A program made the position numbers and the translations under genes. A DNA stretch of 64,000 nt from contig JBECLA010000062.1 of NCBI GenBank assembly GCA_040235565.1, positions 1 to 64,000 on the forward strand, written 5' to 3'. The notes under the pieces were generated by a model. The model ran no database searches. It saw nothing but the letters and a program-made list of their open reading frames with translations, and was not told the DNA's origin. This DNA is from JAHEIJ01 sp040235565. Lineage in GTDB: Bacteria; Pseudomonadota; Gammaproteobacteria; UBA6429; Thiohalophilaceae. Positions 23,998-32,612 of the stretch are shown here, piece by piece. Within the stretch, counting starts at the first letter, position 1. The number at the start of each line of letters is the position of its first letter.

Positions 23998-24124
23998 GCT
24001 GGTTCTTAACCGTATAAACAATAAGGTAAAATTTCAGAGCCCGGGAGTATACAGCAGGCTTTCAAGCCGCCTGTATATCCCTATAGAGGGGGTTGAGACG
24101 GATTCAGATAGCTCATAATCAATA

Positions 24125-24149
24125 ATAACCTAGTAGATGCGTAGGTTAT
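24125..24149. promoter_or_regulatory. Inverted repeat upstream of the Sel1-repeat gene
   Basis: ATAACCTA and TAGGTTAT, perfect 8-base arms with a nine-base spacer, about 54 bases before the ATG of the gene at 24203. It may be an operator or an mRNA hairpin. No function is known. Confidence 0.35.
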
Positions 24150-24202
24150 GTATTTCAGGATATACTAACGGGCTTGAGTCTGAGCCAGAGTCGGAGTGCA
24201 GC

Positions 24203-24631
24203 ATGTCTGAAAACAACGAAATGATGGATTTTGCCAGTGCCATGGCGGCCTTTGAAGCGAAGGAATTTTCACGGGCGATGCAGTTACTGAGCCCCTATGC
24301 CAGGCAGGGTGATGCTGAAGCGCAGCATCGGCTGGCGATCATGTACCAGAACGGCCTGGGTGTGGCACAAAGTGATGCGGAAGCCGTCAAATGGATGCGG
24401 GCGGCGGCCGAACAGGGTCATGCCCTGGCGCAACATGGCATGGGATTTATGTACCTGGAAGGGGAATGCGTCGAAAAGGATCCGGCTGAAGCGGCGAAAT
24501 GGTTTACACTGGCAGCCGAGCAGGGTCTGGCCGGTTCACAGACCACCCTGGCAATGATGTATGAAGAAGGCAACGGGGTTGAACAAGATGCGGAAGAGGC
24601 CAGGAAGTGGTACGCCAGGGCCGGGTTCTAA
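24203..24631 (+). CDS. Sel1-repeat protein (142 aa)
   Basis: A 142-residue protein made of Sel1-like tetratricopeptide repeats (three clear copies, each with a G-A-A/W-Y pattern such as GDAEAQHRLAIMYQNGLGV, then GHALAQHGMGFMY and GLAGSQTTLAMMYEEGNGV). Such proteins act as protein-interaction scaffolds. The start at MSENNEMM was chosen for its GGAG ribosome binding site; a longer in-frame start adds 22 residues of poor match. No signal peptide is seen, so it is likely cytoplasmic. Confidence 0.88.
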   Translation: MSENNEMMDFASAMAAFEAKEFSRAMQLLSPYARQGDAEAQHRLAIMYQNGLGVAQSDAEAVKWMRAAAEQGHALAQHGMGFMYLEGECVEKDPAEAAKWFTLAAEQGLAGSQTTLAMMYEEGNGVEQDAEEARKWYARAGF

Positions 24632-24774
24632 TCGCCATTTCTGGTGATTTTCTAGATGTATACGTATTGGAGTCCCAGGGCAATGGCCCGGGATCAACGC
24701 GTTCTCATTGATGCAGGCGCCGGCTCATCTAACTACCATTTTGTTGTTTGATTTAATTTTCAGAAGAACGAGAT

Positions 24775-25818
24775 ATGCGTCCAGCTCATTTAATCACAGT
24801 ACTCGATAAGGAATTCAGTAGCGCCAGCGAAGGGCATCACACACCGGTGATGCTGTGGGGACCACCCGGGGTGGGGAAATCCCAAATGATCGCCGAAGTC
24901 GCGGCAAGACACCACGTTCCCCTGATCGATATTCGCCTGTCGCAAATGGAGCCGAGTGATCTGCGCGGTATTCCATTTCGCAATGGTGAGATTGTCGAAT
25001 GGGCAATCCCCGCGATGTTACCGGATGCCAGACGTCATGGTCCGGAAGGCATCCTGTTTCTGGATGAAATCACCTCCGCACCGCCAAGTGTGTCCGCCGC
25101 GGCGTATCAATTGATTCTGGACCGGCGTCTGGGGGAGTATCGGATTCCTGACGGCTGGGCCATCTTCGCCGCCGGCAATCGCCAGGGCGATCGCGGTGTG
25201 ACATATACCATGCCGGCCCCATTGGCAAACCGGTTTTCCCATTTTGAATTTGAAGTCAATCTGGATGACTGGGTAGCCTGGGCCTATCGTAACGGCATTG
25301 ATGATCGCATCATCGCTTTTGTCCGCTTCCGGCCGGAACTGCTGTTTGAATTCGATCCGGCGCATAACCCCGTGGCGTTTCCCTCACCGCGGTCCTGGGA
25401 ATTTGCCCATCGTGCGCTGCAAAAGTTTGAACACAACAATGATCTGCGCCTGGGTGCGATGCAGGCTTGCGTCGGCCCGGCGGCGGGGATTGAACTGAAT
25501 GCCTTTATCGCCAATCTGGATCAGTTACCGGATATCAATGCCATTATTCGGGGTGAAAAAGTACCCGCACCCAGGGAAATCGATCTGCAATACGCGGTCG
25601 CCGCTTCCCTCGTCGGTCACGCGATCCGGGCCAAGGACAGCGCCGAGGCGCAAACCATTCATGGCCATATTCTGGATTACGCCAGCATGTTCCCGCAGAA
25701 AGAGATGGGCGTGATGCTGGTATCGGATATGCATCGCGCTATCGGGCAGGATATTTTTACGGTGCCCCAGTTCGCCGAATGGTCCAATGCCGTTGCCGAT
25801 ATTATGTTGTACTCGTAA
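24775..25818 (+). CDS. MoxR-type AAA+ ATPase
   Basis: A 347-residue AAA+ ATPase of the MoxR group. Walker A is GPPGVGKS (residues 29-36) and Walker B is ILFLDEI (about 93-99), followed by the sensor region AAGNRQGDRGVT. MoxR ATPases work with VWA-domain proteins to remodel or insert metal centres in target enzymes, and such a protein is encoded 15 bases downstream. The partner set here also includes a protein I recognise as DsrS, so the target may be a sulfur-oxidation complex (inference). Confidence 0.92.
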   Translation: MRPAHLITVLDKEFSSASEGHHTPVMLWGPPGVGKSQMIAEVAARHHVPLIDIRLSQMEPSDLRGIPFRNGEIVEWAIPAMLPDARRHGPEGILFLDEITSAPPSVSAAAYQLILDRRLGEYRIPDGWAIFAAGNRQGDRGVTYTMPAPLANRFSHFEFEVNLDDWVAWAYRNGIDDRIIAFVRFRPELLFEFDPAHNPVAFPSPRSWEFAHRALQKFEHNNDLRLGAMQACVGPAAGIELNAFIANLDQLPDINAIIRGEKVPAPREIDLQYAVAASLVGHAIRAKDSAEAQTIHGHILDYASMFPQKEMGVMLVSDMHRAIGQDIFTVPQFAEWSNAVADIMLYS

Positions 25819-25833
25819 GCAACCGGGGCTGCG

Positions 25834-27183
25834 ATGCCAGCAATGAAGATCAGCGACATCGAAACCAAACTCAGCGCGGCGCGAACCCGCCTGATCATCG
25901 ATAAGCCCTTCCTCGGTGCACTGGTCCTGCGGCTGCCGATGGTGGCCGCCGATTCCCAATGGTGCAAGACCACCGCCACGGACGCCAAAACGTTTTATTA
26001 CAACGCGGAGTACATTCAGGACCTCAGCATGGACCAGACCCAGTTTGTCCTGGCCCATGAAGCCCTGCACTGTGCCTTGTCGCACTTTGCCCGGCGCCAG
26101 CATCGTATCAAGCATCGCTGGGATCTGGCCTGTGACTTTGCCGTCAATCCGTTATTGCTCAACGATGGTTTGAAACCGCCACCCAATGCGCTGATCGAGC
26201 GCAGCTATGAAGGCATGACCGCCGAAGAAATCTATCCCTTGCTGGACGAGTTCGAGTCCAGGGAACCGATGGATCAGCATGTCTATGATCAGGACGACAC
26301 CAGCGGGGAAAGTCCGCAGGGTAAATTACCGCCACAAAAAGAATCACCCCGGCCGAAAGACAAACCGAATGACGGCCAGAGTGAAGATCAGGAACCGCAA
26401 CAACAAAACAAAGGGCAGGGCGGACAACATCCCCAGGAGCAGCCGCAGCACAAGGACAAGGATAGCGACGCAGGCAAAGGCCAGGCCCGGCAAACCGAAG
26501 CCGATGAAAACCGGCACGGCGCACCTCAACCGCCACCCCTCAGCCATAACGAACGCGAGGCCCTCAGCATCCAGTGGAAGCAGCGCATGGCGGGTGCTGC
26601 CCAGACGGCAATGCAGGCCGGCAAGCTGGGTGGCGAGATGGCGCGCATGGTGGATTTTCTGCTGCAACCGGAATTGCCGTGGCGCAATCTGCTGGCCCGT
26701 TACATGACGTCCGTGGCACGGGATGATTACAGTTATACCCGGCCGTCAAGCCGACGCGGCGATCCGGCCATCTATCCCAGCCTGCGGAGTGCCCAGATCA
26801 ACGTGGTGATTGCCCTGGATACCAGTGGTTCGATTTCGGACGGCGAAATGCAGGAATTTATTTCCGAGGTGGACGCCATCAAGGGGCAAATGCGGGCACA
26901 CATCACGCTGCATGCCTGTGATTCGGAACTGGCCAGCCACGGACCCTGGATCTATGAACCGTGGGAAGAGTTCAGTAAGCCGCGTGATATGCAGGGCGGC
27001 GGTGGCACCTCATTCAAACCCATCTTCAAGTGGGCTGAACACCTGGATCGCAGCCCCGATCTGCTCGTCTACTTTACCGATGCGGAGGGCGCCTTCCCGG
27101 AACAGGTGCCGGACTATCCGGTGATCTGGCTGGTAAAAGGTAAAAATCCCGTGCCCTGGGGGCAACGTATTCAATTGAATTAA
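25834..27183 (+). CDS. VWA-like protein with zinc metallopeptidase-like domain (DUF2201)
   Basis: A 449-residue protein with two domains. The N-terminal half has a predicted metallopeptidase motif HEALH (His75, Glu76, His79) as in DUF2201 proteins. The C-terminal VWA-like domain has the metal-dependent adhesion motif DTSGSIS near residue 328. Between them, residues about 150-235 are a hydrophilic Gln/Pro/Lys-rich linker. The pair MoxR-VWA is a recognised chaperone pattern. It follows the MoxR gene with a 15-base gap and precedes the dsrS-like gene by six bases. Confidence 0.9.
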   Translation: MPAMKISDIETKLSAARTRLIIDKPFLGALVLRLPMVAADSQWCKTTATDAKTFYYNAEYIQDLSMDQTQFVLAHEALHCALSHFARRQHRIKHRWDLACDFAVNPLLLNDGLKPPPNALIERSYEGMTAEEIYPLLDEFESREPMDQHVYDQDDTSGESPQGKLPPQKESPRPKDKPNDGQSEDQEPQQQNKGQGGQHPQEQPQHKDKDSDAGKGQARQTEADENRHGAPQPPPLSHNEREALSIQWKQRMAGAAQTAMQAGKLGGEMARMVDFLLQPELPWRNLLARYMTSVARDDYSYTRPSSRRGDPAIYPSLRSAQINVVIALDTSGSISDGEMQEFISEVDAIKGQMRAHITLHACDSELASHGPWIYEPWEEFSKPRDMQGGGGTSFKPIFKWAEHLDRSPDLLVYFTDAEGAFPEQVPDYPVIWLVKGKNPVPWGQRIQLN

Positions 27184-27189
27184 GCCATC

Positions 27190-28320
27190 ATGGATCTTTC
27201 CAGCGAAGACAGTTTACGCCTTAACGTGTTATTGCATCAGGATGTCGAAGCGATCCGCATCGATGATTCCAAGATGATTGTCTACGGCCTGTCCCCGCGG
27301 GGAGAAGCACAGGTCCCCCTCAATCCGAACTGTCGTGACGAGCAATACATCAAAAAGGTCAAGGAAGTGATTTCCAGTCATGTCCTGGGCTCTCCCGGTG
27401 GTTATCCAATCTTTTTGCGACGCTGGACCCGCATGGGACAGGCCAAGGATGACAGCCTGGAGCGGTTACTCAAACTCGGTGAACCCGAAGCGGTGGTCGC
27501 CGTTGTGCATGCCGCCGGTCTGACCGATGAACTGGCGCGTCGTGCCTGGTGGGCCATGCCGAATTCCGATAATGCCCGCCGCATGCTGGAAAAACAGAGC
27601 GTGGTGGCAGGCCGGATGGGCAGAACCCTGGCCAGTTTTCTGGTCGAGTTTCTGCCCTTCGAAGAAGAACCGAAGAACATGCTCGAATCCGTCCGTCTGG
27701 TCTTGCAGCCGGATTTAATTGATGAGGCGACCCGTAACAGCCTCTGGTCCCGGGGACAACGCAAAAATGCCTTTTATGTCGGCTTCCTGAAAATGTTGCC
27801 TGACGATTTGCCGGAAGTTACCGCTGCCCATCCCGAGTATGAAATGCTGAAAGCCAGACTGGCTGAACTGAATGCGGCCGGCCAGCCGGTGGCAAGACAG
27901 TTATTGCGTCTGCTGAGTCCTGCCGGCCAGGCCTATCTCAAGACGGCGACGACAGTCTTCAAAAAACCAGCCAATCAGGATGTTGTGGTGGCTTTGCTGG
28001 AGGCGATAGAAGGTTATTTTGCACCCGTCCGCCCGACGGAACCGCCGAGCGCAGAAATGAGGGAGCTGGTCGAGCAGGCGAGCCAGGTTTGCACTGACCA
28101 GTCCCAGTCCAACCCGGCCATCAACGAGATCCTTCAGGTGGCGCCTGAAACCGAGAGACTGTTGCCGGCCATGCTGGCGCTTTCCTGGGTCGGGGTACAT
28201 CTGGTGGATCCGATCTTCGCCCGGAGCGACGCCATTGGTACCGTCATGCGCCGCAAACTGGAACCGGTTTCGGCGCCCATTCTGGATTTGTTACGGACAT
28301 TAAGTGGTCACCGTACATGA
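27190..28320 (+). CDS. dsrS: DsrS-like protein
   Basis: A 376-residue soluble protein. I recognise it as DsrS from memory: the start MDLSSEDSLRLNVLLHQDVE and the conserved GSPGGYPIFLRRWTRMGQ and GLTDELARRAWWAMPNS segments fit that family. In Allochromatium vinosum dsrS is the last gene of the dsr operon. Here the main operon ends at dsrR and this gene lies about 12.6 kb beyond dsrA in a MoxR-VWA cassette. DsrS has no known catalytic motif and is thought to act in control of dsr expression or maturation. It overlaps the next gene by four bases (ATGA). Confidence 0.72.
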   Translation: MDLSSEDSLRLNVLLHQDVEAIRIDDSKMIVYGLSPRGEAQVPLNPNCRDEQYIKKVKEVISSHVLGSPGGYPIFLRRWTRMGQAKDDSLERLLKLGEPEAVVAVVHAAGLTDELARRAWWAMPNSDNARRMLEKQSVVAGRMGRTLASFLVEFLPFEEEPKNMLESVRLVLQPDLIDEATRNSLWSRGQRKNAFYVGFLKMLPDDLPEVTAAHPEYEMLKARLAELNAAGQPVARQLLRLLSPAGQAYLKTATTVFKKPANQDVVVALLEAIEGYFAPVRPTEPPSAEMRELVEQASQVCTDQSQSNPAINEILQVAPETERLLPAMLALSWVGVHLVDPIFARSDAIGTVMRRKLEPVSAPILDLLRTLSGHRT

Positions 28321-28868
28321 GCCAGATTAACCTGGTCCGGGTGGCAGTATCATTACAGGTGAAATTGTCCGCTGAATCGATTGAACAGCATGCCGTGGCA
28401 TCACCTTACATTATCGGTGAGGAACTGGCACGCCAGGTGGCCGCTTATGTTCAGCAGGAGCGTCTGGGATATTACCCGGCACTGGATTTTTTTCGGAAGG
28501 TGGACCAGGTGGATGACGATTTAATCCAGGCGGCGGAGAGTGTTTCCTGGTTAGTCTGTGGCCTGGTGCGGGATGAACTGCGAACACGGTTGCGCGCGGT
28601 ATTTTCAAACCTTAAATTTGAATCAGTTCAGACCGTGGCTTATACCATGCCAACCGTACGCCCTGGCAATAGCAATGCCTTGCACGATCTGGCCCAGCAT
28701 TTTACCCCCAACCAGGTGCGCGTTAACCTGGTTGCGTCGTCAATACGGCGGCAGGATAATGATCCCGAAATTGCGATCAAACTGGCAAAGCATCAGATAT
28801 GCCGCTGGCTCAAGGACCGGTTCGAGTACCTGGAAATCACCAATATCCGTTATTTGCCACAGGATTAA
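28317..28868 (+). CDS. Conserved protein of the MoxR-VWA-DsrS cassette (183 aa)
   Basis: An unrecognised 183-residue soluble protein. It is mixed alpha/beta with conserved-looking segments SPYIIGEELARQVAAYVQQE and AVFSNLKFESVQTVAYTMPT. Its ATG overlaps the dsrS-like stop by four bases, so it is translationally coupled and should work with that protein. Glutaredoxin is encoded 24 bases downstream on the same strand. No cysteine motif or membrane segment is evident. Confidence 0.75.
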   Translation: MSQINLVRVAVSLQVKLSAESIEQHAVASPYIIGEELARQVAAYVQQERLGYYPALDFFRKVDQVDDDLIQAAESVSWLVCGLVRDELRTRLRAVFSNLKFESVQTVAYTMPTVRPGNSNALHDLAQHFTPNQVRVNLVASSIRRQDNDPEIAIKLAKHQICRWLKDRFEYLEITNIRYLPQD

Positions 28869-28892
28869 TTTCTTTGCATGAGGTAGTGAGTT

Positions 28893-29147
28893 ATGCCCGA
28901 AGTTGTGATGTATTGTACTGAAGTGTGCCCCTTTTGCCAGCGGGCCGAGAAGTTATTGAAGAGCAAGGGAGTGAAGATCAAAAAAATTCGTGTTGATCAG
29001 GAACGCAGTAAACTAAAGGAAATGATCAAACGAACCGGACGTAATACGGTGCCACAGATCTATATTGGCAATAGACATGTGGGTGGTTTCGATGAGTTGT
29101 CCGAACTCGATATCATGGATGAACTGGATGAGCTGCTTGCGGGTTAA
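28893..29147 (+). CDS. grxC: Glutaredoxin 3
   Basis: An 84-residue dithiol glutaredoxin. The active site is CPFC (Cys12 and Cys15) and the glutathione-binding motifs TVPQIYI (cis-proline) and GGFDEL are present. It reduces disulfides and glutathione mixed disulfides in the cytoplasm. It lies 24 bases after the 183-residue gene and may share its transcript. Its stop codon TAA overlaps the convergent stop codon of the DUF427 gene. Confidence 0.93.
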   Translation: MPEVVMYCTEVCPFCQRAEKLLKSKGVKIKKIRVDQERSKLKEMIKRTGRNTVPQIYIGNRHVGGFDELSELDIMDELDELLAG

Positions 29148-29425
29148 TCTGTTACTTCAATTCCCCGCCCGAATGCGACACAGTCTTTAATCTTCTCTGC
29201 CGCCGCCGTGGGTTGGGGATAGTACCAGGCGGCATCCTTGTTAACCTCTCCATCTACGATGACATCATAATAATGCGCGGTGCCTTTCCAGGAACAGCGC
29301 GTCGTGGTTGAACTCGGTACCAGTAACGCTTGTCTGACACTGGATAAGGGAAAATAAATATAGCCCTCAACCTCTTGCCAGAGATCGCTGTCAGCGAGAA
29401 CCGTATTGTGCCAGCGTGCTTTCAT
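29144..29425 (-). CDS. DUF427-family protein
   Basis: A 93-residue protein of the DUF427 (NTP_transf_9-type) family, with the typical MKARWHNTVLADSDLWQEVEG start, FPLSSV, TTRCSWKGTAHYYDV and AWYYPQP segments. The family has a small beta-barrel fold of unknown function. It is convergent with grxC and the two genes share the four bases TTAA as overlapping stop codons, so no terminator separates them. The other end of the gene abuts the divergent egtB. Confidence 0.87.
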   Translation of the reverse strand: MKARWHNTVLADSDLWQEVEGYIYFPLSSVRQALLVPSSTTTRCSWKGTAHYYDVIVDGEVNKDAAWYYPQPTAAAEKIKDCVAFGRGIEVTD

Positions 29426-29532
29426 CTCGATAGAAAATTTGCGGACTTGGACATGCAGGTGTCAATCAGCTTTGCTATAAAAGAACAGAAGTGGTTGGAT
29501 TTCACTTCGACAGGCAAACTTAAGGATAGACT

Positions 29533-30825
29533 ATGAAAATAACAGCGGAGAAGATACCGCACCCGACAGGCGATAGGAGTTCAGCAACAGTCAACCTGAT
29601 CGAAGCGTATCAGCTTATTCGACAGGCATCCGAAGATCTCTGTGTCTCCCTCGAAATCGAGGACTATGGGGTACAAACCATGCCGGATGTCAGTCCACCC
29701 AAATGGCATCTTGCCCACACCAGTTGGTTCTTTGAGACCTTTCTGCTTAAACCGTACCTTCGGGGCTATCGGGAATTCCACCCGGATTATGTGCGGTTAT
29801 TCAATTCCTACTATGAACAGGTTGGAGAATACCACCCGCGACCCCAACGTGGCCTGTTGTCGCGACCCACGGTGAAAGAGGTCTATACCTATCGTGCCCA
29901 TGTCGATGCGGCTATGCAGACCTTGCTGGCGCAAACCGTCCATGAAAAATGGGATGACATAGCATCACGCAGCATTATCGGCCTGAATCACGAGCAGCAG
30001 CATCAGGAACTCCTGTTGACTGATATCAAACATATCTTTGCCTGTAATCCATTACGACCCGTATACCGGGAGCTACCGAAACTCGATGGTCCAGCCATAC
30101 CTTTGGATTGGGTTGAGCACGCCGGTGGACTGGTTGAGATCGGTGCGAGGGGGAATGACTTTGCCTACGATAATGAACGGCCCCGCCACAAGGTTTACCT
30201 GCAGCCCTTTCGACTGGCTTCCCGGCCCGTCAGCAATGCAGAATATCTGACGTTTATCAACGATGGTGGTTATCAACGACCGGAACTGTGGTTGTCAGAA
30301 GGTTGGGCCGCGATCAAGACGGGGCGGTTTAACGCGCCTTTATACTGGCAACAACGTGAGGAAGCGTGGTGGCACATGACGCTGGGTGGGATGCAACCGT
30401 TGAGTCCGAACGCACCGGTGTGTCACGTTAATTATTTCGAAGCCAATGCATTTGCGAGTTGGTCCGGCAAACGCCTGCCCACCGAAGCGGAGTGGGAGAG
30501 TATCGCTGCCAGCCAGCCGGTGAGAGGCAATCTGCGCGATAAAGGCTATCTTCAGCCACAACCCGCACAAACTGCCGGACTGCAGCAATTGTTCGGCGAT
30601 GTCTGGGAATGGACCCAGAGCGCCTATAATTCCTATCCCGGATTTGAGCTGCCGCAAGGCGCGTTAGGTGAATATAACGGCAAATTCATGTGCGGCCAGT
30701 ATGTGTTGCGGGGTGGTTCCTGTGTTACACCGGCCGATCATATCCGTGCCACGTATCGAAATTTCTTCTATCCGGCGGATCAATGGCAATTCAGTGGTAT
30801 TCGGCTGGCGGAGGACCTGTTATGA
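29533..30825 (+). CDS. egtB: EgtB-type sulfoxide synthase for ergothioneine
   Basis: A 430-residue non-haem iron enzyme that joins a thiol donor to trimethylhistidine in the central step of ergothioneine synthesis. The DinB-like N-terminal domain has the iron ligands His62 (LAHTSWFFE) and the HX3HXE motif His153, His157, Glu159 (LNHEQQHQEL). The C-terminal FGE-sulfatase domain ends with LPTEAEWE, GDVWEWTQSAY and GSCVT signatures. Its stop overlaps the egtD start by ATGA. There is no fused methyltransferase, which separates it from OvoA. The thiol donor (cysteine or gamma-glutamylcysteine) cannot be decided here. Confidence 0.92.
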   Translation: MKITAEKIPHPTGDRSSATVNLIEAYQLIRQASEDLCVSLEIEDYGVQTMPDVSPPKWHLAHTSWFFETFLLKPYLRGYREFHPDYVRLFNSYYEQVGEYHPRPQRGLLSRPTVKEVYTYRAHVDAAMQTLLAQTVHEKWDDIASRSIIGLNHEQQHQELLLTDIKHIFACNPLRPVYRELPKLDGPAIPLDWVEHAGGLVEIGARGNDFAYDNERPRHKVYLQPFRLASRPVSNAEYLTFINDGGYQRPELWLSEGWAAIKTGRFNAPLYWQQREEAWWHMTLGGMQPLSPNAPVCHVNYFEANAFASWSGKRLPTEAEWESIAASQPVRGNLRDKGYLQPQPAQTAGLQQLFGDVWEWTQSAYNSYPGFELPQGALGEYNGKFMCGQYVLRGGSCVTPADHIRATYRNFFYPADQWQFSGIRLAEDLL

Positions 30826-31790
30826 ATGCCCAGACCATTGGTGCGATTCGGTTTTATGACAATCATCCCACACCGGTCGATTTTTATACGGAAGTGATAA
30901 ACGGATTGCAGGAAGTACCGAAAGCCATCCCGCCCAAATTTTTCTATGATGAAACAGGATCCCGCTTATTCGATGCCATTTGCGAATTACCGGAATACTA
31001 TCCTACTCGTACCGAGACGGCGTTACTTTGCCAACATGCCGAGGAAATTGCCAATCTCATCGGCAAAGAGTGTTTACTCATCGAACCGGGTAGTGGTAGC
31101 AGTCAGAAAGTGCGTATGTTACTGGAAGCCTTGCAACCTGCTGCATATATGCCGATGGATATTTCCCGCAATTATTTGCTCCAGGCCGCCCAGCAACTTG
31201 CCGCTGAATATCCCTGGCTGGAAGTGCATGCCACCTGCATCGATTTTACCTCCGAACTGACGTTACATTCCGATCTTCCGCGGGCTCACCGGGTCGCTTT
31301 CTTTCCGGGATCCAGTATCGGTAATTTTGAACCGGCAGCGGCGATTGTGTTCTTGCGGAACATTGCCAGGATGGTTGGTGCTAATGGTGGTTTACTGATA
31401 GGTGTGGACTTGAAGAAAGATGAATCCATTCTTAATGCGGCCTACAATGATGTCCAGGGTGTTACCGCGCAGTTCAATCTCAATTTGCTGAGCCGAATTA
31501 ACCGTGAGCTGGATGCGGATTTCAATCTCAAATCATTCGAGCACGAAGCCTTTTATAATCCCGATGCCGGCCGGATTGAAATGCATCTTGCCAGTTGTTT
31601 AGCGCAAACCGTGACGATTGGTGAGGTAAAAATTTCGCTTGCGCACAATGAAACGATTCACACGGAAAATTCCTACAAATACAGTATTGAGGAGTTCTCT
31701 TCACTGGCAAAAACAGCCGGGTTTGAACAGGTCAATGTCTGGACCGATGCGGACAGGTTATTCAGTTTGCACTATTATCAGACTGGCTAG
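30822..31790 (+). CDS. egtD: EgtD, histidine N-alpha-methyltransferase
   Basis: A 322-residue SAM-dependent methyltransferase of the EgtD family. It makes trimethylhistidine (hercynine), the substrate of EgtB. The SAM-binding GSGSSQKVR (after LIEPG), the FFPGSSIGNFEP motif and the DLKKDESILNAAYND segment are clear. The start ATG (in ATGA with the egtB stop) was chosen because the longer frame would read into egtB. egtB and egtD as a coupled pair are the minimal ergothioneine system; egtA, egtC and egtE are not nearby. Confidence 0.92.
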   Translation: MNAQTIGAIRFYDNHPTPVDFYTEVINGLQEVPKAIPPKFFYDETGSRLFDAICELPEYYPTRTETALLCQHAEEIANLIGKECLLIEPGSGSSQKVRMLLEALQPAAYMPMDISRNYLLQAAQQLAAEYPWLEVHATCIDFTSELTLHSDLPRAHRVAFFPGSSIGNFEPAAAIVFLRNIARMVGANGGLLIGVDLKKDESILNAAYNDVQGVTAQFNLNLLSRINRELDADFNLKSFEHEAFYNPDAGRIEMHLASCLAQTVTIGEVKISLAHNETIHTENSYKYSIEEFSSLAKTAGFEQVNVWTDADRLFSLHYYQTG

Positions 31791-31818
31791 GCATATTACT
31801 GCCTGGGCCGGGTATCAA

Positions 31819-32202
31819 CTAGTCATTTACCAGGGTTGATTCCAACTGTGTCTGGCTGACCGGATGTTGCAGTACGGCATGCAAGCTGAAAATCTCACTC
31901 AGCTTGTCGACATATTGACGTTCTGATTTGTCCACCAATACTATCACCCGTGCTTGCGGCGCATAGCGTTGCAGGCTGTAGAGAAAAACGTCAAGATTGC
32001 TGATATTCACCCCGGCATAGTTATTCCCGTAGCCATAGAAAAATTCTGCTACCACATAGTCCGGCTGCTGTTGCTTTAATGCCGTGATGGCTTTTCGCAT
32101 GGAATGAAATCTGACTTCCTGAATATTGGCACATTGATACACGCTGGAAAAGTCAGGATGCAGCGGTGATTCGATAATGGAAAACAGTGTAGCGCTTGAC
32201 AT
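31819..32202 (-). CDS. Degenerate receiver-like protein (127 aa)
   Basis: A 127-residue protein that looks like a response-regulator receiver fold: PDYVVAEFFYGYG corresponds to the strand with the phosphoacceptor, ARVIVLVDKSE to the T/S-bearing strand, and VLQHPVSQTQLESTL to the K-P-F segment. The phosphoacceptor Asp and the lysine are not in place (A-E and H-P instead), so it should not be phosphorylated in the usual way. The assignment is from pattern only. It is convergent with egtD and upstream of the membrane gene at 32232 on the same strand. Confidence 0.6.
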   Translation of the reverse strand: MSSATLFSIIESPLHPDFSSVYQCANIQEVRFHSMRKAITALKQQQPDYVVAEFFYGYGNNYAGVNISNLDVFLYSLQRYAPQARVIVLVDKSERQYVDKLSEIFSLHAVLQHPVSQTQLESTLVND

Positions 32203-32231
32203 GAATCGGATTAAAAAGCGGGTTGCAGTAA

Positions 32232-32597
32232 TCAGGGATACATCGGTTTGTTATCATACAAATATAACCACCCCTTGATAATCCGATAGATGACCCAAAA
32301 GGTTGTAAAGACAATAAGTATATAACCAACAAAAATAAAAAACGTTAAGCCACCGAGCAGATACCAGATGATACTGTACCAGAAGGTGCGTATTTGCCAG
32401 CGAAAATGTGACTCCAGCCAGGTATTTTTGACATCATCAATTTTTACGTAATTGATGATGACCGCAGCAATATACGTCAGGCCGGTGACATAGCCGAGCG
32501 CCTGCAGGATGTAGATGAATTGCGTCAACGAGATCAGCGAGGGATGGACGGTTTGTCCGAAATCAGCATCTCTATTGCCGGAATTCTGGGATGTCAT
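32232..32597 (-). CDS. DUF4870-family membrane protein
   Basis: A 121-residue integral membrane protein with about three hydrophobic segments (FIYILQALGYVTGLTYIAAV, TFWYSIIWYLLGGLTFFIF, GYILIVFTTFWVIYRI). The HFRWQIRTFW motif between helices is typical of DUF4870/Tic20-like proteins. No catalytic role is known. It is followed on the same strand by the M61 peptidase gene 15 bases upstream, so the two are likely co-transcribed. Confidence 0.82.
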   Translation of the reverse strand: MTSQNSGNRDADFGQTVHPSLISLTQFIYILQALGYVTGLTYIAAVIINYVKIDDVKNTWLESHFRWQIRTFWYSIIWYLLGGLTFFIFVGYILIVFTTFWVIYRIIKGWLYLYDNKPMYP

Positions 32598-32612
32598 AAT
32601 TTTACCTTGAGG

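Noticed and set aside
24655..24710. Imperfect GC hairpin before the MoxR gene
   Set aside because: The TCCCAGGGC / GCCCGGGA stem has a bulge and no T-run. It is too weak to call a terminator.
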